Shown in pieces: positions 53,733-64,000 of a stretch of 64,000 bases of DNA (within the stretch, counting starts at the first letter, position 1; every line of letters begins with the position of its first letter). The DNA is from Clostridium estertheticum subsp. estertheticum. Lineage in GTDB: Bacteria > Bacillota > Clostridia > Clostridiales > Clostridiaceae. A model generated the notes under the pieces. The model saw nothing but the letters and a program-made list of their open reading frames with translations, had not been told where the DNA came from and searched no databases. The translations under genes were made by a program, and so were the position numbers. The stretch covers positions 3,277,001-3,341,000 of the forward strand of contig NZ_CP015756.1 of assembly GCF_001877035.1 (NCBI RefSeq). The letters run 5' to 3'.

Positions 53733-54082
53733 TAAACTGAATAATTCTGAATTTCAGTATTTTTAGGAGAATCGAGTAGGAGGAAAACATTTTTTTGTTT
53801 TTCGACCTCTCATCCTTTATAACCGACTCTTGTAGTTCTTTTGCCGTTTAGTTAATAGAGAATTGCTGTTTCGACTAGTTGTACATCAATCAGCGGAGCG
53901 GTAACTCGAAATATTATATAATACACACGAAAAAGTTGGTAATTTCACAATACAATAATCCATGCTATTATTAATACAACAAGGGTTCATGAACTAATTG
54001 TAGTAATAAAATTAGAATGATTTAGATGAAATAGTATACTTTTCAAAACATAAAATGATGTTAAATTCAGGAGGTTATAAAA
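53733..54082. other. Intergenic region, no intact gene
   Basis: 350 bp. A weak hairpin ACTGAA/TTCAGT followed by ATTTTT (53736-53764) may end the Rrf2 transcript. From 53770 to 53910 the DNA is richer in G and C (for example ATCAGCGGAGCGG) and may be a mobile-element relic, but no frame is recognisable. Confidence 0.4.
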
Positions 54083-54589
54083 ATGAAAAAAGCTCTTATA
54101 GTTATTGATATACAAAATGATTACTTTAAAAATGGAAAATTCCCTCTGTGGAATGCCGAAAATACTTTAAATAATGTGGAAAAAGCTATTGAAAAAGCAA
54201 CTACTACTAATATCCCAGTAGTTTTAATTCAACATATTGCAGATAGTAGTTCGCCCTTTTTTAATGAAGGCACGGAAGGAGTAGAAATTCATCCAAGAAT
54301 ATTAAAAGCTGCTCCAAATGCAATGAAAGTTATTAAGACCTTTGCAGATAGTTTTCATAAGACTAAATTAGATGAAGTATTATCACAGCTTGAAGTAGAA
54401 GAAATTCTTGTATGTGGAATGATGACACAAAATTGTGTTGTTTTTACCGCTATTTCTAAAAATGCAGAAAAATATAGTGTAAAAATACTATCTGACTGCT
54501 GCACAACGTTAAATGAGCCTACACACCAAATTGCACTCCAAGGAGTATCAACACGTGTGGAACTATTAAGTTATAATGAGGCTATATAG
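54083..54589 (+). CDS. Isochorismatase-family cysteine hydrolase
   Basis: 168 aa. Catalytic triad by position: D9 in VIDIQNDYF, K85 in VIKTFADSF, C118 in GMMTQNCVVF. Members hydrolyse amides such as nicotinamide or isochorismate; which substrate is unknown. GGAGG lies eight bases before the ATG. Monocistronic. Confidence 0.92.
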   Translation: MKKALIVIDIQNDYFKNGKFPLWNAENTLNNVEKAIEKATTTNIPVVLIQHIADSSSPFFNEGTEGVEIHPRILKAAPNAMKVIKTFADSFHKTKLDEVLSQLEVEEILVCGMMTQNCVVFTAISKNAEKYSVKILSDCCTTLNEPTHQIALQGVSTRVELLSYNEAI

Positions 54590-54765
54590 AAAATTACTAA
54601 ATTGTATTCTACCGAAAGACTTTTACGGACTTTACACTAAGTGTATGTTAAATATTTTAAAATTCCCTATCTTGCACTATTGAATAGAATAGGTGAACAG
54701 TTGTAATTTTTTGCGTAATAAATTACACGTCATATAGTTAATAAAATTTAAGAAAGAGGTGTCAT

Positions 54766-55239
54766 ATGGAAACAAAAATAGTAAAGGGAAGTATAGCTTA
54801 TATAAATGATTGTGAAGATACATTAGTAAATTCTGAACTAGGGATAAAATATTTTCCTAAAAAAGGAAGTGCTAGAACTTCATTAGAAGAAGGATTTGCT
54901 AAAGAAGAAATCTACATTGCTATGGATATTAATCAAAATTATAAAGGATTCATATGGATCATTTTTGATGGAATATTTCATTCATTCCCCTATCTGCATA
55001 TTGTTGCAGTAAACCAAGAAAGTCGTAATCAAGGAATAGGTAAAAACCTATTAAAGTTCTTTGAGGATAGTTGTTTGAAAAACTACAGCAAAATATTTTT
55101 AGTAGTTGCAGATTTTAATCCAGATGCAGAAAGACTTTATAAAAAAATTGGTTACATTCAAGTAGGTACTATACCTAGTTTATATATGGAAGGGATAACT
55201 GAACATTTAATGATGAAATCAAGAGAAGATAACAAATAA
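54766..55239 (+). CDS. GNAT family N-acetyltransferase
   Basis: 157 aa. Acetyl-CoA site VAVNQESRNQGIGKNLLKFF (R/Q-x-x-G-x-G/A) and the C-terminal FNPDAERLYKKIGYIQVG. Substrate unknown. GAGGTG four bases before the ATG. Same direction as the hydrolase upstream and the metallo-hydrolase downstream, with gaps of 176 and 87 bp. Confidence 0.9.
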   Translation: METKIVKGSIAYINDCEDTLVNSELGIKYFPKKGSARTSLEEGFAKEEIYIAMDINQNYKGFIWIIFDGIFHSFPYLHIVAVNQESRNQGIGKNLLKFFEDSCLKNYSKIFLVVADFNPDAERLYKKIGYIQVGTIPSLYMEGITEHLMMKSREDNK

Positions 55240-55326
55240 CAACATTTTTCTGCTTGAAATAAAAAGCGTTAATTTATATCAACAGATATATTAAATTTTT
55301 TTATAGTTAAAAAGGAGTATATAAAT

Positions 55327-56103
55327 ATGAATATTAAACAAATTAGAAATGCTACAATAATAATTGAATATGCAGGTAAAAAATTTTTGATTGATCCAAT
55401 TTTAGCAGACAAAGGTAGTTATCCACCATTCGGACCACGTCTTGGCCTCCCAGATGCACCAAGACAAGACCAAAATAATCCTTTAGTTAACTTGCCAATA
55501 TCAATTAATGAAGTTATTAATGTCAATGCAGTAATAATAACTCATTTACATCCTGATCACTTTGATGATGCTGCCAAAGAAATCTTACCTAAAGATATGA
55601 AAATGTTTGTTCAAGACGAAATAGATGCTAAAGAATTAAAAGATGCTGGCTTTAAAAATATAGAAGTTTTAACTGAAGACACAAGTTTTGAGGATATTAA
55701 ATTAACTAAAACAAAAGGCCAACATGGAAGCGGTGAAATGCTAAAATCTGCTGGTAACGTATGTGGTATTGTCTTCGAACACTCCACTGAAAAAACTTTA
55801 TATGTAGCTGGTGATACTATATGGTATGATGGTGTAAAAGAAGAAATTGATACTCATAAACCAGAGGTTATTGTTTTAAATGCTGGACGTAATAAGTTTA
55901 TTGACTATGATCCAGTAATTATGGGAAAAGAAGATGTTTATGAAGTTCATAGGACTGCTCCTAATGCAAAAATTATTGCTAGCCACATGGAAGCTATAAA
56001 CCATTGGACATTATCAAGAGAAGAATTAAAGAATTTTGTTAATGAAAAAGGAATATCTTCCAATGTATTGATCCCAGATGATGGAGAAGATTATACATTT
56101 TAA
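55327..56103 (+). CDS. MBL-fold metallo-hydrolase (UlaG-like), paralogue 2
   Basis: 258 aa, the same length as the gene at 47197 and alike through the whole protein (MNIKQIRNATIIIEYAGKKF against MNIRQIRNATIVVQYAGKKF). Metal motif THLHPDHFDDAA at H73, H75, D77, H78. Substrate unknown. AAAAGGAG before the ATG. The two paralogues point away from a common region with a third, deleted copy. Confidence 0.9.
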   Translation: MNIKQIRNATIIIEYAGKKFLIDPILADKGSYPPFGPRLGLPDAPRQDQNNPLVNLPISINEVINVNAVIITHLHPDHFDDAAKEILPKDMKMFVQDEIDAKELKDAGFKNIEVLTEDTSFEDIKLTKTKGQHGSGEMLKSAGNVCGIVFEHSTEKTLYVAGDTIWYDGVKEEIDTHKPEVIVLNAGRNKFIDYDPVIMGKEDVYEVHRTAPNAKIIASHMEAINHWTLSREELKNFVNEKGISSNVLIPDDGEDYTF

Positions 56104-56164
56104 TATTCCATAAATAATAAAATTAATCCCTGCTAATTTGCTATTCAGCATTGGCAGACTAAAA

Positions 56165-56193
56165 ATAAGGCAGTTCATTTTGCACTGCCTTAT
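56165..56193 (+). terminator. Hairpin after paralogue 2
   Basis: ATAAGGCAGT / ACTGCCTTAT, 10-bp stem with a 9-nt loop; the T tract after it is weak (AAAATATG), so termination strength is uncertain. It could also end the 58-aa gene on the other strand. Confidence 0.55.
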
Positions 56194-56214
56194 AAAATAT
56201 GTGTTGAGCCTTTT

Positions 56215-56391
56215 TTATTTATAAACTACCTTCTCTATCTTTTTATTGATTTTTCTATATCTATATATTCCATAAACTATGGGAGTAATTGCTAATATAA
56301 TGAAATTGCTATAGCTAATAGTCCTATTCCTGTTATTTTTCTCTTCTAGGTTAAGATTATAAATATTTTGAATATTACTTTCTCCCTCCAT
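56215..56391 (-). CDS. Small one-TM protein downstream of the TSUP permease
   Basis: 58 aa, beginning MEGESNIQNIYNLNLEEKNN, with a membrane segment about 30-43 (FIILAITPIVYGIY) and a basic tail. GGAGGT five bases before the ATG. The +1 frame over residues 18-32 reads ITGIGLLAIAISLY, a better TM helix that joins FIILAIT, so the gene may carry two compensating frameshifts. It follows the permease by 47 bp. Confidence 0.5.
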   Translation of the reverse strand: MEGESNIQNIYNLNLEEKNNRNRTISYSNFIILAITPIVYGIYRYRKINKKIEKVVYK

Positions 56392-56438
56392 AAGTTACCT
56401 CCAAATGAGTATATTAAATTGAACAAAACCATCCCAAA

Positions 56439-57218
56439 TTATAAATTTGTAATTACATTATATCCAGATATAATCAATAATAATCCAATTAGAAATATAT
56501 AAAATTTTTCAATTTTTCTTTCCTCTAATCTCAGATTAATTAAGGTACCTATAAACCCTCCAATAACTGCTGAGACACACATAAATGGGATTAAAGATAA
56601 ATCATATTCAAATAATTTATTTGAAATTATTACACTGCTTAATTTTGATATTTGTGCAAAGAAAATAGTAGCAATTGAATAAATTGTCGCATCCTTAATC
56701 GTATAAGAAAACAGAAGCATCAAAAGAGCAACATTTAATGGTCCTCCTCCTATTCCTAAAAAGACTGAAATTGAACCTAAGAAAAAACCAACTAAGAATA
56801 TAGAAAGGAAATTTTTTAAATGAAAAGATCTAACTTTATCTTTATTTATTGTATAAATTAATATACAAATTAAAATAATTGCAAGTAAAGATGCTTGAAT
56901 GACTTTAACAACACTATTTTCATAAGAAGAAGCAACTCTATTAAAAACCGCTTCTCCTGCTACTCCCCCGATTAGCGAACCAATAGATATCCATAAAAAA
57001 GTCTTTAATTGAAAAATAAAACCATTTTTCAATTGTGTAATTATTGATACAATACTCATGGTAAAAACAGCAACTGATGAGTAAAATCCTATTGCAGCTG
57101 CATTATGATAACCAATCATATCAAATAATGGTTTAATTATTACCCCTCCGCCAAGACCAGAAATTGCACCTGAAATGGTGGCAATTAATATAATACTTAC
57201 ATACATTAATATTATCAT
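56439..57218 (-). CDS. TSUP (TauE/SafE) family permease
   Basis: 259 aa from the ATG at 57218 (GGGGAT at good distance); a start 16 codons earlier lacks a ribosome site. Eight TM helices in two repeats, with GAISGLGGGVIIKPLFDMIG and the second-half SVFLGIGGGPLNVALLMLLF as the paired family motifs. Exporter or importer of sulfite, sulfonate or other small anions; substrate unknown. Confidence 0.9.
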   Translation of the reverse strand: MIILMYVSIILIATISGAISGLGGGVIIKPLFDMIGYHNAAAIGFYSSVAVFTMSIVSIITQLKNGFIFQLKTFLWISIGSLIGGVAGEAVFNRVASSYENSVVKVIQASLLAIILICILIYTINKDKVRSFHLKNFLSIFLVGFFLGSISVFLGIGGGPLNVALLMLLFSYTIKDATIYSIATIFFAQISKLSSVIISNKLFEYDLSLIPFMCVSAVIGGFIGTLINLRLEERKIEKFYIFLIGLLLIISGYNVITNL

Positions 57219-57452
57219 TACAATTATCCCCTTATTAAAAATACTTAGCGCCATGATTTGAAGCATAAGTGTTTTTTAAATATTTATCCGATAGCTAGCA
57301 TCCGTAAAACTTACACGTGCACTGTGAACGTGACTATTCCGAGTTTTAAATTTGAAATATCTACTTTTATCAATGTGAGATAACGGCTGCACGCTCCTGG
57401 ATTAGTTCAACTAAGATTTAGCTGGAATCCTCCACCTAAATCAAGTTTCACT
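57219..57452. other. Non-coding stretch of higher GC with potential structure
   Basis: Between about 57280 and 57440 the sequence is richer in G and C than its neighbours and carries inverted blocks (for example CACGT...ACGTG near 57316). No frame is convincing. It may be the end of a lost mobile element or a structured RNA. Confidence 0.35.
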
Positions 57453-58051
57453 TTATAAAGCTACTTTTACTATTTCAGCACACTTTTCCATTCCTAAGGA
57501 ATCTACAGTAAATGTATCAGTATTAATACATAAATCATATTCACTCATCTTGCCTCTTTCAATGCTCGAAAATGTACTGTAGTAAATTTTTCTCTGCATA
57601 ACTTGTCTATCAATGTACTCAGGTGCATCTTTCTTTGGAATTCCAACAACTCTTTCGCATCGGTCTACTTTTTTATCCATATCTTTGCTATAAACATATA
57701 CATTTAAAAAATCTACCTTACCCCTTAAGACTATATCTGCACCTCTTTCCATAAGAATACAATGACCTTCCTCACCTCAACTATTTTCAAAATAGTATCT
57801 GAGTATGCATTATAAATCTTAAGTCCTAAATCAAGTTCATTCAACTGTAAAGTTTCATCAAACTTACTATTTGCAAGTTTTTCATCATATTCACTTAAAA
57901 CTTTCTCATCAATTCCAGATTCCTTTGCAGTCCTAATCAATAAATCTTCTTCACCATAAAATTTTATTCCAAGCTTTTTTTCTAGTTCCTTTGCTATATA
58001 TCTCGCTGCACTTGCATACTCACTAGTAAACACTATATATTTTTTTGTCAT
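57453..58051 (-). pseudogene. Cytidylate kinase-like protein, frameshifted
   Basis: The first part (from ATG 58051 after AGGAGG) reads KYIVFTSEYASAARYIAKEL to ILKIVEV, then leaves frame; the second part in another frame resumes at about 57765 with EEGHCILMERGADIVLRG and continues IPKKDAPEYIDRQ to SLGMEKCAEIVKVAL. Together they match the cytidylate kinase-like family of Firmicutes (about 200 aa). The shift lies at GTTGAGGTGAGGAAGG. The gene is either freshly broken or has a sequencing error here. Confidence 0.8.
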
Positions 58052-58086
58052 ACCTAATACCTCCTAAAAAATAAACAATTAATTAT

Positions 58087-58737
58087 TTAAGCAGTCTGCA
58101 TAATTAAATCCATTAAATGAACACCATTTCCCACACCTTGCTTAACACCTCTTAAACAAGAATTACAGTAACAAACTACTCTATCTGTTGTATACTGTGA
58201 GCAATGTTCTTCCATAAGCTTTTGCTGCTCTTCTTCAGTACGAAGTTCAAGTTTACCTTCCATCTGCTTTACAAAATAATTTGGAGCAATCTTTATATTA
58301 CCTTCCTTCATAGGATTATAGCGGAACACACCACAGAACTCAGACTTTTCATAATTTTCTTCAAGCTCTACAATTTCAATATTCATTTTCTTCATAATGT
58401 TTCTTACTGCATCATGGAGTGATTTCTTGTCTCCTGCACGCCAACAATCTTGAAGCGTAATTTTTTCACCATGTAAATCTGGCCAAGGGAACTCTTTATC
58501 TGAATCTAAGATCCCCCATACGCTGATTTCATTTGCTTCTGGCACAGTTTCCTTAACAATAGCTGAACATGAATGGCATATCGTAACAGCTGTGTCTTGA
58601 TCAGTCAAACTTTTATGACCTGGACGGCAGCATCCTTCTATCCTCATACCATGTTTTTCTTTTAAATATTCTTTAATTTTCTTACTTCCTTCTTTAGAAG
58701 CCATTGTAAAATTACAACTTGGATAATAAACAAACAT
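58087..58737 (-). CDS. CCG-type cysteine-rich (HdrB/GlpC-like) protein
   Basis: 216 aa, no TM. Cysteines in the order YYPSCNF (C8), GCCRPGH (C36, C37), ICHSCSA (C54, C57), DCWRAG, EFCGVF, CYCNSC near 190. The C...CC...CxxC set is that of the CCG domain that binds a noncubane [4Fe-4S] cluster in heterodisulfide reductase subunit B and relatives. No partner redox subunit is nearby; function unknown. Confidence 0.72.
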   Translation of the reverse strand: MFVYYPSCNFTMASKEGSKKIKEYLKEKHGMRIEGCCRPGHKSLTDQDTAVTICHSCSAIVKETVPEANEISVWGILDSDKEFPWPDLHGEKITLQDCWRAGDKKSLHDAVRNIMKKMNIEIVELEENYEKSEFCGVFRYNPMKEGNIKIAPNYFVKQMEGKLELRTEEEQQKLMEEHCSQYTTDRVVCYCNSCLRGVKQGVGNGVHLMDLIMQTA

Positions 58738-58885
58738 ATAATAACTTCCTTTCTTAATTCAAATAAAATGTTATGATAATATATAAAAAATTATTTAAAT
58801 TTAATATTTTATTTAAAAAGACTATTTCTTAATTAATATTTTTAAAAAATTAGCGTTAATTCTAAATAACTAAGTAGTATATTAA

Positions 58886-61518
<2,633 letters not shown>

Positions 61519-61840
61519 AATTTTTTCCTCCTCAATAAATTAATTTTTCCTAGTGAGTTAGTAGCATAAGTAATAATTTCATTGGTTGTTTGAACATATT
61601 CGTATGGAATTTTGGAAATTAATTCATCTAAATGACTGCGCTTTACTTTGCATTCAATAACATAAATTCTTTCTATTAAAGAATTATCAATTAAATCACT
61701 TTTGACTTTTTTAAAACCAAGACCTTTGCCCATAACTAAAACTTCTTTTCCATCTTTATGAGATCGAACTAAATTATTATTGATTACTTTATCTACTTTC
61801 ATATTGGCTTACATTATATTCCTCCTTCCCATACATATAA

Positions 61841-61897
61841 AAACAAAAAGACTACACCCCCTTTACAATGAAATAATCATCGCAAATTGGTATAGCC
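61841..61897 (-). terminator. LicT-controlled terminator in the bgl leader
   Basis: GGCTATACC (minus strand, 61897-61889) pairs with GGTGTAGTC (61858-61850) over 9 bp with G-U pairs, followed by TTTTTGTTTTT. Its 5' arm overlaps the RAT element, so RAT and terminator exclude each other. Confidence 0.85.
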
Positions 61898-61916
61898 TGC
61901 TTTCCAGTAACAATCC
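61888..61916 (-). promoter_or_regulatory. RAT ribonucleic antiterminator (LicT/BglG site)
   Basis: Minus strand GGATTGTTACTGG-AAAG-CAGGC-TATACC, very close to the LicT-class RAT consensus. The hairpin would be held by the CAT domain dimer. Confidence 0.88.
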
Positions 61917-61928
61917 AATCAAATTTAT

Positions 61929-61958
61929 AATATAGTCATCACTTGCAATCGTTGTCAA
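61929..61958 (-). promoter_or_regulatory. Promoter of the licT-bglP-bglA operon
   Basis: Minus strand TTGACA (61958-61953), 18 bp, TATATT (61934-61929). No clear cre site is seen. Confidence 0.75.
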
Positions 61959-62059
61959 CTATTTTTTTATATTTTTCAGTAGATTTATGTCGTAAAACTT
62001 CCGCATTTATTTTAATCACCTTTGACAAACTTAAATCTTCTAAAATATTTATAATTTAT

Positions 62060-62330
62060 CTATAAAAACTGATATATTGTTGTAGTTTCAAATTCTTCTC
62101 CTTTATGAAAAGCGATGACTTAATGTTATCTATATTAATACTTTTGGGGTAAAACTGTGGTTCCATACAGAAACCTCCTCATTTTTTTTGTAAACAACTC
62201 TAAACAACGAAACTAGTATTGCTCCATAATTTGTCACCTGTGCTTTCATTCCTTTTGAATTTTCAAGTGTAAATATATAGGCTTCTTTTTCTTCTTTCGT
62301 CGCTCCAAATAACCCTCTTTTAATGTCCAT
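62060..62330 (-). pseudogene. galM: Aldose 1-epimerase, large internal deletion
   Basis: The N-terminus reads MDIKRGLFGATKEEKEAYIF and MKAQVTNYGAILVSL, typical of GalM; after about 44 residues the frame is lost. A C-terminal piece FHKGEEFETTTIYQFL, also GalM-like, ends at a TAG at 62060-62062. About 250 residues between are missing. Its ATG overlaps the end of the GH4 gene by 11 bp. Confidence 0.82.
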
Positions 62331-63708
62331 TTTTCATTAACTCGATTACTACAGGATCTTTTGATGCCACGCCTTGTTTCTTTAACTCAGCTATCTTTTC
62401 TTTAAATTGTGGAAGATATTTTTCATGTACTACCAATAATTCATCTAGTACTTGTTTTGCTTCACTTCCCTTTTGAACCAATGGATTTATTGTAAATGCT
62501 TGTAATGCCATTCCATAATCCCCTAATAACGCAGCATTTATTGTACATTCTTCCATTGCTTTCATAATTTGAAGATGTCCTTTTTCAAATGAACCCATTT
62601 CTCCCCATGCAATTGGTTCTGCTCCTTTATCAGAAATTCTACATGAAATTTCAACTATAGAATCTGAATTTAGACAAGGTATAGCTCCATTGTTTTGTGT
62701 GCTTACTACCATATGAATTCCTTTGTTATTATATATTGCACTTATGCATTCACAAGCCGCATCACTATAAAATGCGCCGCCACGTTTATTAATTTCTTCA
62801 GGCTTTTTATTTAAATCTGGGTTTTTATATATTTCAAAAAGAGATGCTTCCACTTCTTTCATTTGCTCAGCACGTGTTCCACCTTTTTTGAATTCCTCTA
62901 TGCTGTGCTCAAGCATTTCTCTTTCTGCATAGTAATAACGATGATATCCACAAGGCAGTAAATTCATAGAATGTAATAATTCTAAGGAAAATTCAGCTTG
63001 AAAAATATTAGCTGGTGTCCCCCCATTTTTTTCATTAATATGATCTATTAACTGTCCAGTTACTTCATTTCCTTCTGTATCAAACACTTTATGCCAATGG
63101 AAATGATTTAATCCTGCAAATTGATAATTTAATTCTGAAGTTTCTTTTCTAATAACCTTTGGTTCGTTCATCATAGCTATAACTGGTACATTACATAAAC
63201 CAATACACTTTTTCCATCCGAAATGCTTAATTACAGCTTCCGTAATGATTCCACTAGGATTAGTAAAATTAATCAACCATGCCACTGGACACAATTCCTT
63301 CATGTCTTCAACAATTTCTCTTATTACTGGAATTGTTCTAAATGCTTTAAACATTCCACCAGCACCATTAGTTTCTTGTCCTAACATCCCATGTAATGAT
63401 GGTATTCTTTCATCTTTAATTCTTGCATCCAGTAAACCAACTCTAAATTGTGTTGTTACAAAATCTGCACCTTTTAATGCTTCTCTCCTATCTAAGGTTG
63501 TGAATACTTGTACATTATATGGTGTTGCATCCCACATACGTTGTGCAAGTTTTCCTATTATTTCTACTTTTTCTTTTCCCTCTTCAATATCTACTAGCCA
63601 AATTTCACTTATTGGCATTTCATCATATCTTTTAATAAAACCTTCCATTAATTCTGGTGTATAGCTGCTGCCCCCACCAATTGTTACTATTTTTATAGCC
63701 TTTCTCAC
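62320..63708 (-). CDS. GH4 6-phospho-beta-glucosidase
   Basis: NAD- and Mn-dependent hydrolase of 6-phospho-glycosides. 462 aa from a GTG at 63708, eight bases after GGAGG; the TTG five codons earlier overlaps that site. NAD-binding IVTIGGGSSYTPEL, the phosphate site region WLINFTNPSGIITEAV, GLCNVP with a metal Cys, and GLNHFHW with a metal His. It is the only intact gene of the beta-glucoside cluster. Promoter at 63796-63824. Confidence 0.93.
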   Translation of the reverse strand: MRKAIKIVTIGGGSSYTPELMEGFIKRYDEMPISEIWLVDIEEGKEKVEIIGKLAQRMWDATPYNVQVFTTLDRREALKGADFVTTQFRVGLLDARIKDERIPSLHGMLGQETNGAGGMFKAFRTIPVIREIVEDMKELCPVAWLINFTNPSGIITEAVIKHFGWKKCIGLCNVPVIAMMNEPKVIRKETSELNYQFAGLNHFHWHKVFDTEGNEVTGQLIDHINEKNGGTPANIFQAEFSLELLHSMNLLPCGYHRYYYAEREMLEHSIEEFKKGGTRAEQMKEVEASLFEIYKNPDLNKKPEEINKRGGAFYSDAACECISAIYNNKGIHMVVSTQNNGAIPCLNSDSIVEISCRISDKGAEPIAWGEMGSFEKGHLQIMKAMEECTINAALLGDYGMALQAFTINPLVQKGSEAKQVLDELLVVHEKYLPQFKEKIAELKKQGVASKDPVVIELMKNGH

Positions 63709-63795
63709 ACTCTTTCCCTCCAATCGATTTCACATTTCTTTTTTCAAAATGCTTTTGACTAAATTTTTTAAACGTTAGACTTTTATTATATTTAT

Positions 63796-63824
63796 AATAT
63801 AGATGCTATAACCAAGTAACTCAA
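63796..63824 (-). promoter_or_regulatory. Promoter of the GH4 gene
   Basis: Minus strand TTGAGT (63824-63819), 17 bp, TATATT (63801-63796). The leader is about 85 nt. A CTAAAAATTTTTAG palindrome lies upstream near 63852. Confidence 0.6.
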
Positions 63825-63927
63825 TGGGATCAAGCTATTCTGGTCATTTTTTCTAAAAATTTTTAGTATTTTGATAATATATTGAAACTTTTTGATACTT
63901 TATATTATTCTTCACATATACAACTGC

Positions 63928-63960
63928 AAAAGCTCATCAGATTTTTTCTGATGAGCTTTA
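63928..63960. terminator. Bidirectional terminator at the window end
   Basis: AAAGCTCATCAGA pairs with TCTGATGAGCTTT over 13 bp; loop of 5 nt; A/T tracts at both sides. It must belong to a gene upstream on the minus strand beyond 64000 or a plus-strand gene not present here. Confidence 0.8.
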
Positions 63961-64000
63961 AAATAATTCAATATAATATATTTTATTTCTCTTCACTAAT

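Noticed and set aside
53770-53910. GC-richer gap as a mobile element end or DUF134-like gene start
   Set aside because: A short frame begins MRGRKTKKCFPP but stops after 16 codons and shows no reliable family match.
57740-57775. Programmed frameshift in the cytidylate kinase-like gene
   Set aside because: There is no slippery heptamer or downstream pseudoknot at the joint; a mutation in a decaying region is simpler.
63838-63875. CTAAAAATTTTTAG palindrome as a regulator site
   Set aside because: AT-rich palindromes of this size are expected by chance in such DNA and it lies upstream of the promoter without a partner.

Overview
The window is chromosomal DNA of a low-GC, endospore-forming anaerobe, most likely Clostridium sensu stricto or a close relative. 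The evidence is gene content and order: hrcA-grpE after lepA and hemW, spoIIP-gpr, rplU-prp-rpmA-obgE with rng and two radical-SAM genes upstream, and mreBCD-minCDE-rodA. Spore genes (spoIIP, gpr, an SpoIVFB-like protease), an AT-rich sequence and strong GGAGG ribosome binding sites agree with this. Nearly all genes from 1 to 44.5 kb lie on the minus strand.

Layout. 1-7.4 kb: grpE (cut by the window edge), hrcA with a perfect CIRCE operator, hemW, lepA, a small membrane protein, spoIIP, gpr. 7.6-13.6 kb: rpsT (plus strand), then holA, a short ComEC and a P-type-ATPase-like protein that has lost its phosphorylated aspartate. 13.6-16.9 kb: small genes (Cys-rich peptide, six-repeat MORN protein, zinc ribbon, two small hypotheticals), a candidate small RNA and comEA. 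17-19.8 kb: a D,D-carboxypeptidase, a pseudouridine synthase and ridA. 19.8-29.3 kb: LCP ligase, yqeK, nadD, yhbY, obgE, rpmA, prp, rplU with an L21-type leader, rng, and two radical-SAM-linked genes. 29.5-38.5 kb: SpoIVFB-like protease, mgsA, rodA, minEDC, mreDCB, radC, maf, DUF4321. 38.6-44.9 kb: SPOR protein, Met-rich protein, two tRNA-Leu genes, a lytic transglycosylase, coaE, polA.

From about 45 kb the character changes. Orientation is mixed, gaps are long, and many genes are broken: a folP-like fragment, sensor kinase and response regulator stubs, a third and deleted copy of a metallo-beta-lactamase-fold gene, a transposase remnant, a dead radical-SAM gene, a frameshifted cytidylate-kinase-like gene, and a beta-glucoside operon (licT, bglP, bglA, galM) hit by several deletions and one nonsense codon. 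Intact genes here include a soluble chemotaxis-type receptor, two metallo-hydrolase paralogues, Lrp, ArsR, MarR and Rrf2 regulators, a PNPOx-type flavoprotein, an isochorismatase-type hydrolase, a GNAT, a TSUP permease, a CCG-type Cys-rich protein and a GH4 6-phospho-glycosidase.

The most notable items are the catalytically dead but intact P-type ATPase; the MarR / PNPOx / radical-SAM-pair locus, in which two divergent promoters each carry the same 19-bp operator sequence; two copies of a hairpin with base-pair covariation flanking the chemotaxis gene; the candidate sRNA next to comEA; and a LicT cut down to little more than its RNA-binding domain, which should act constitutively.
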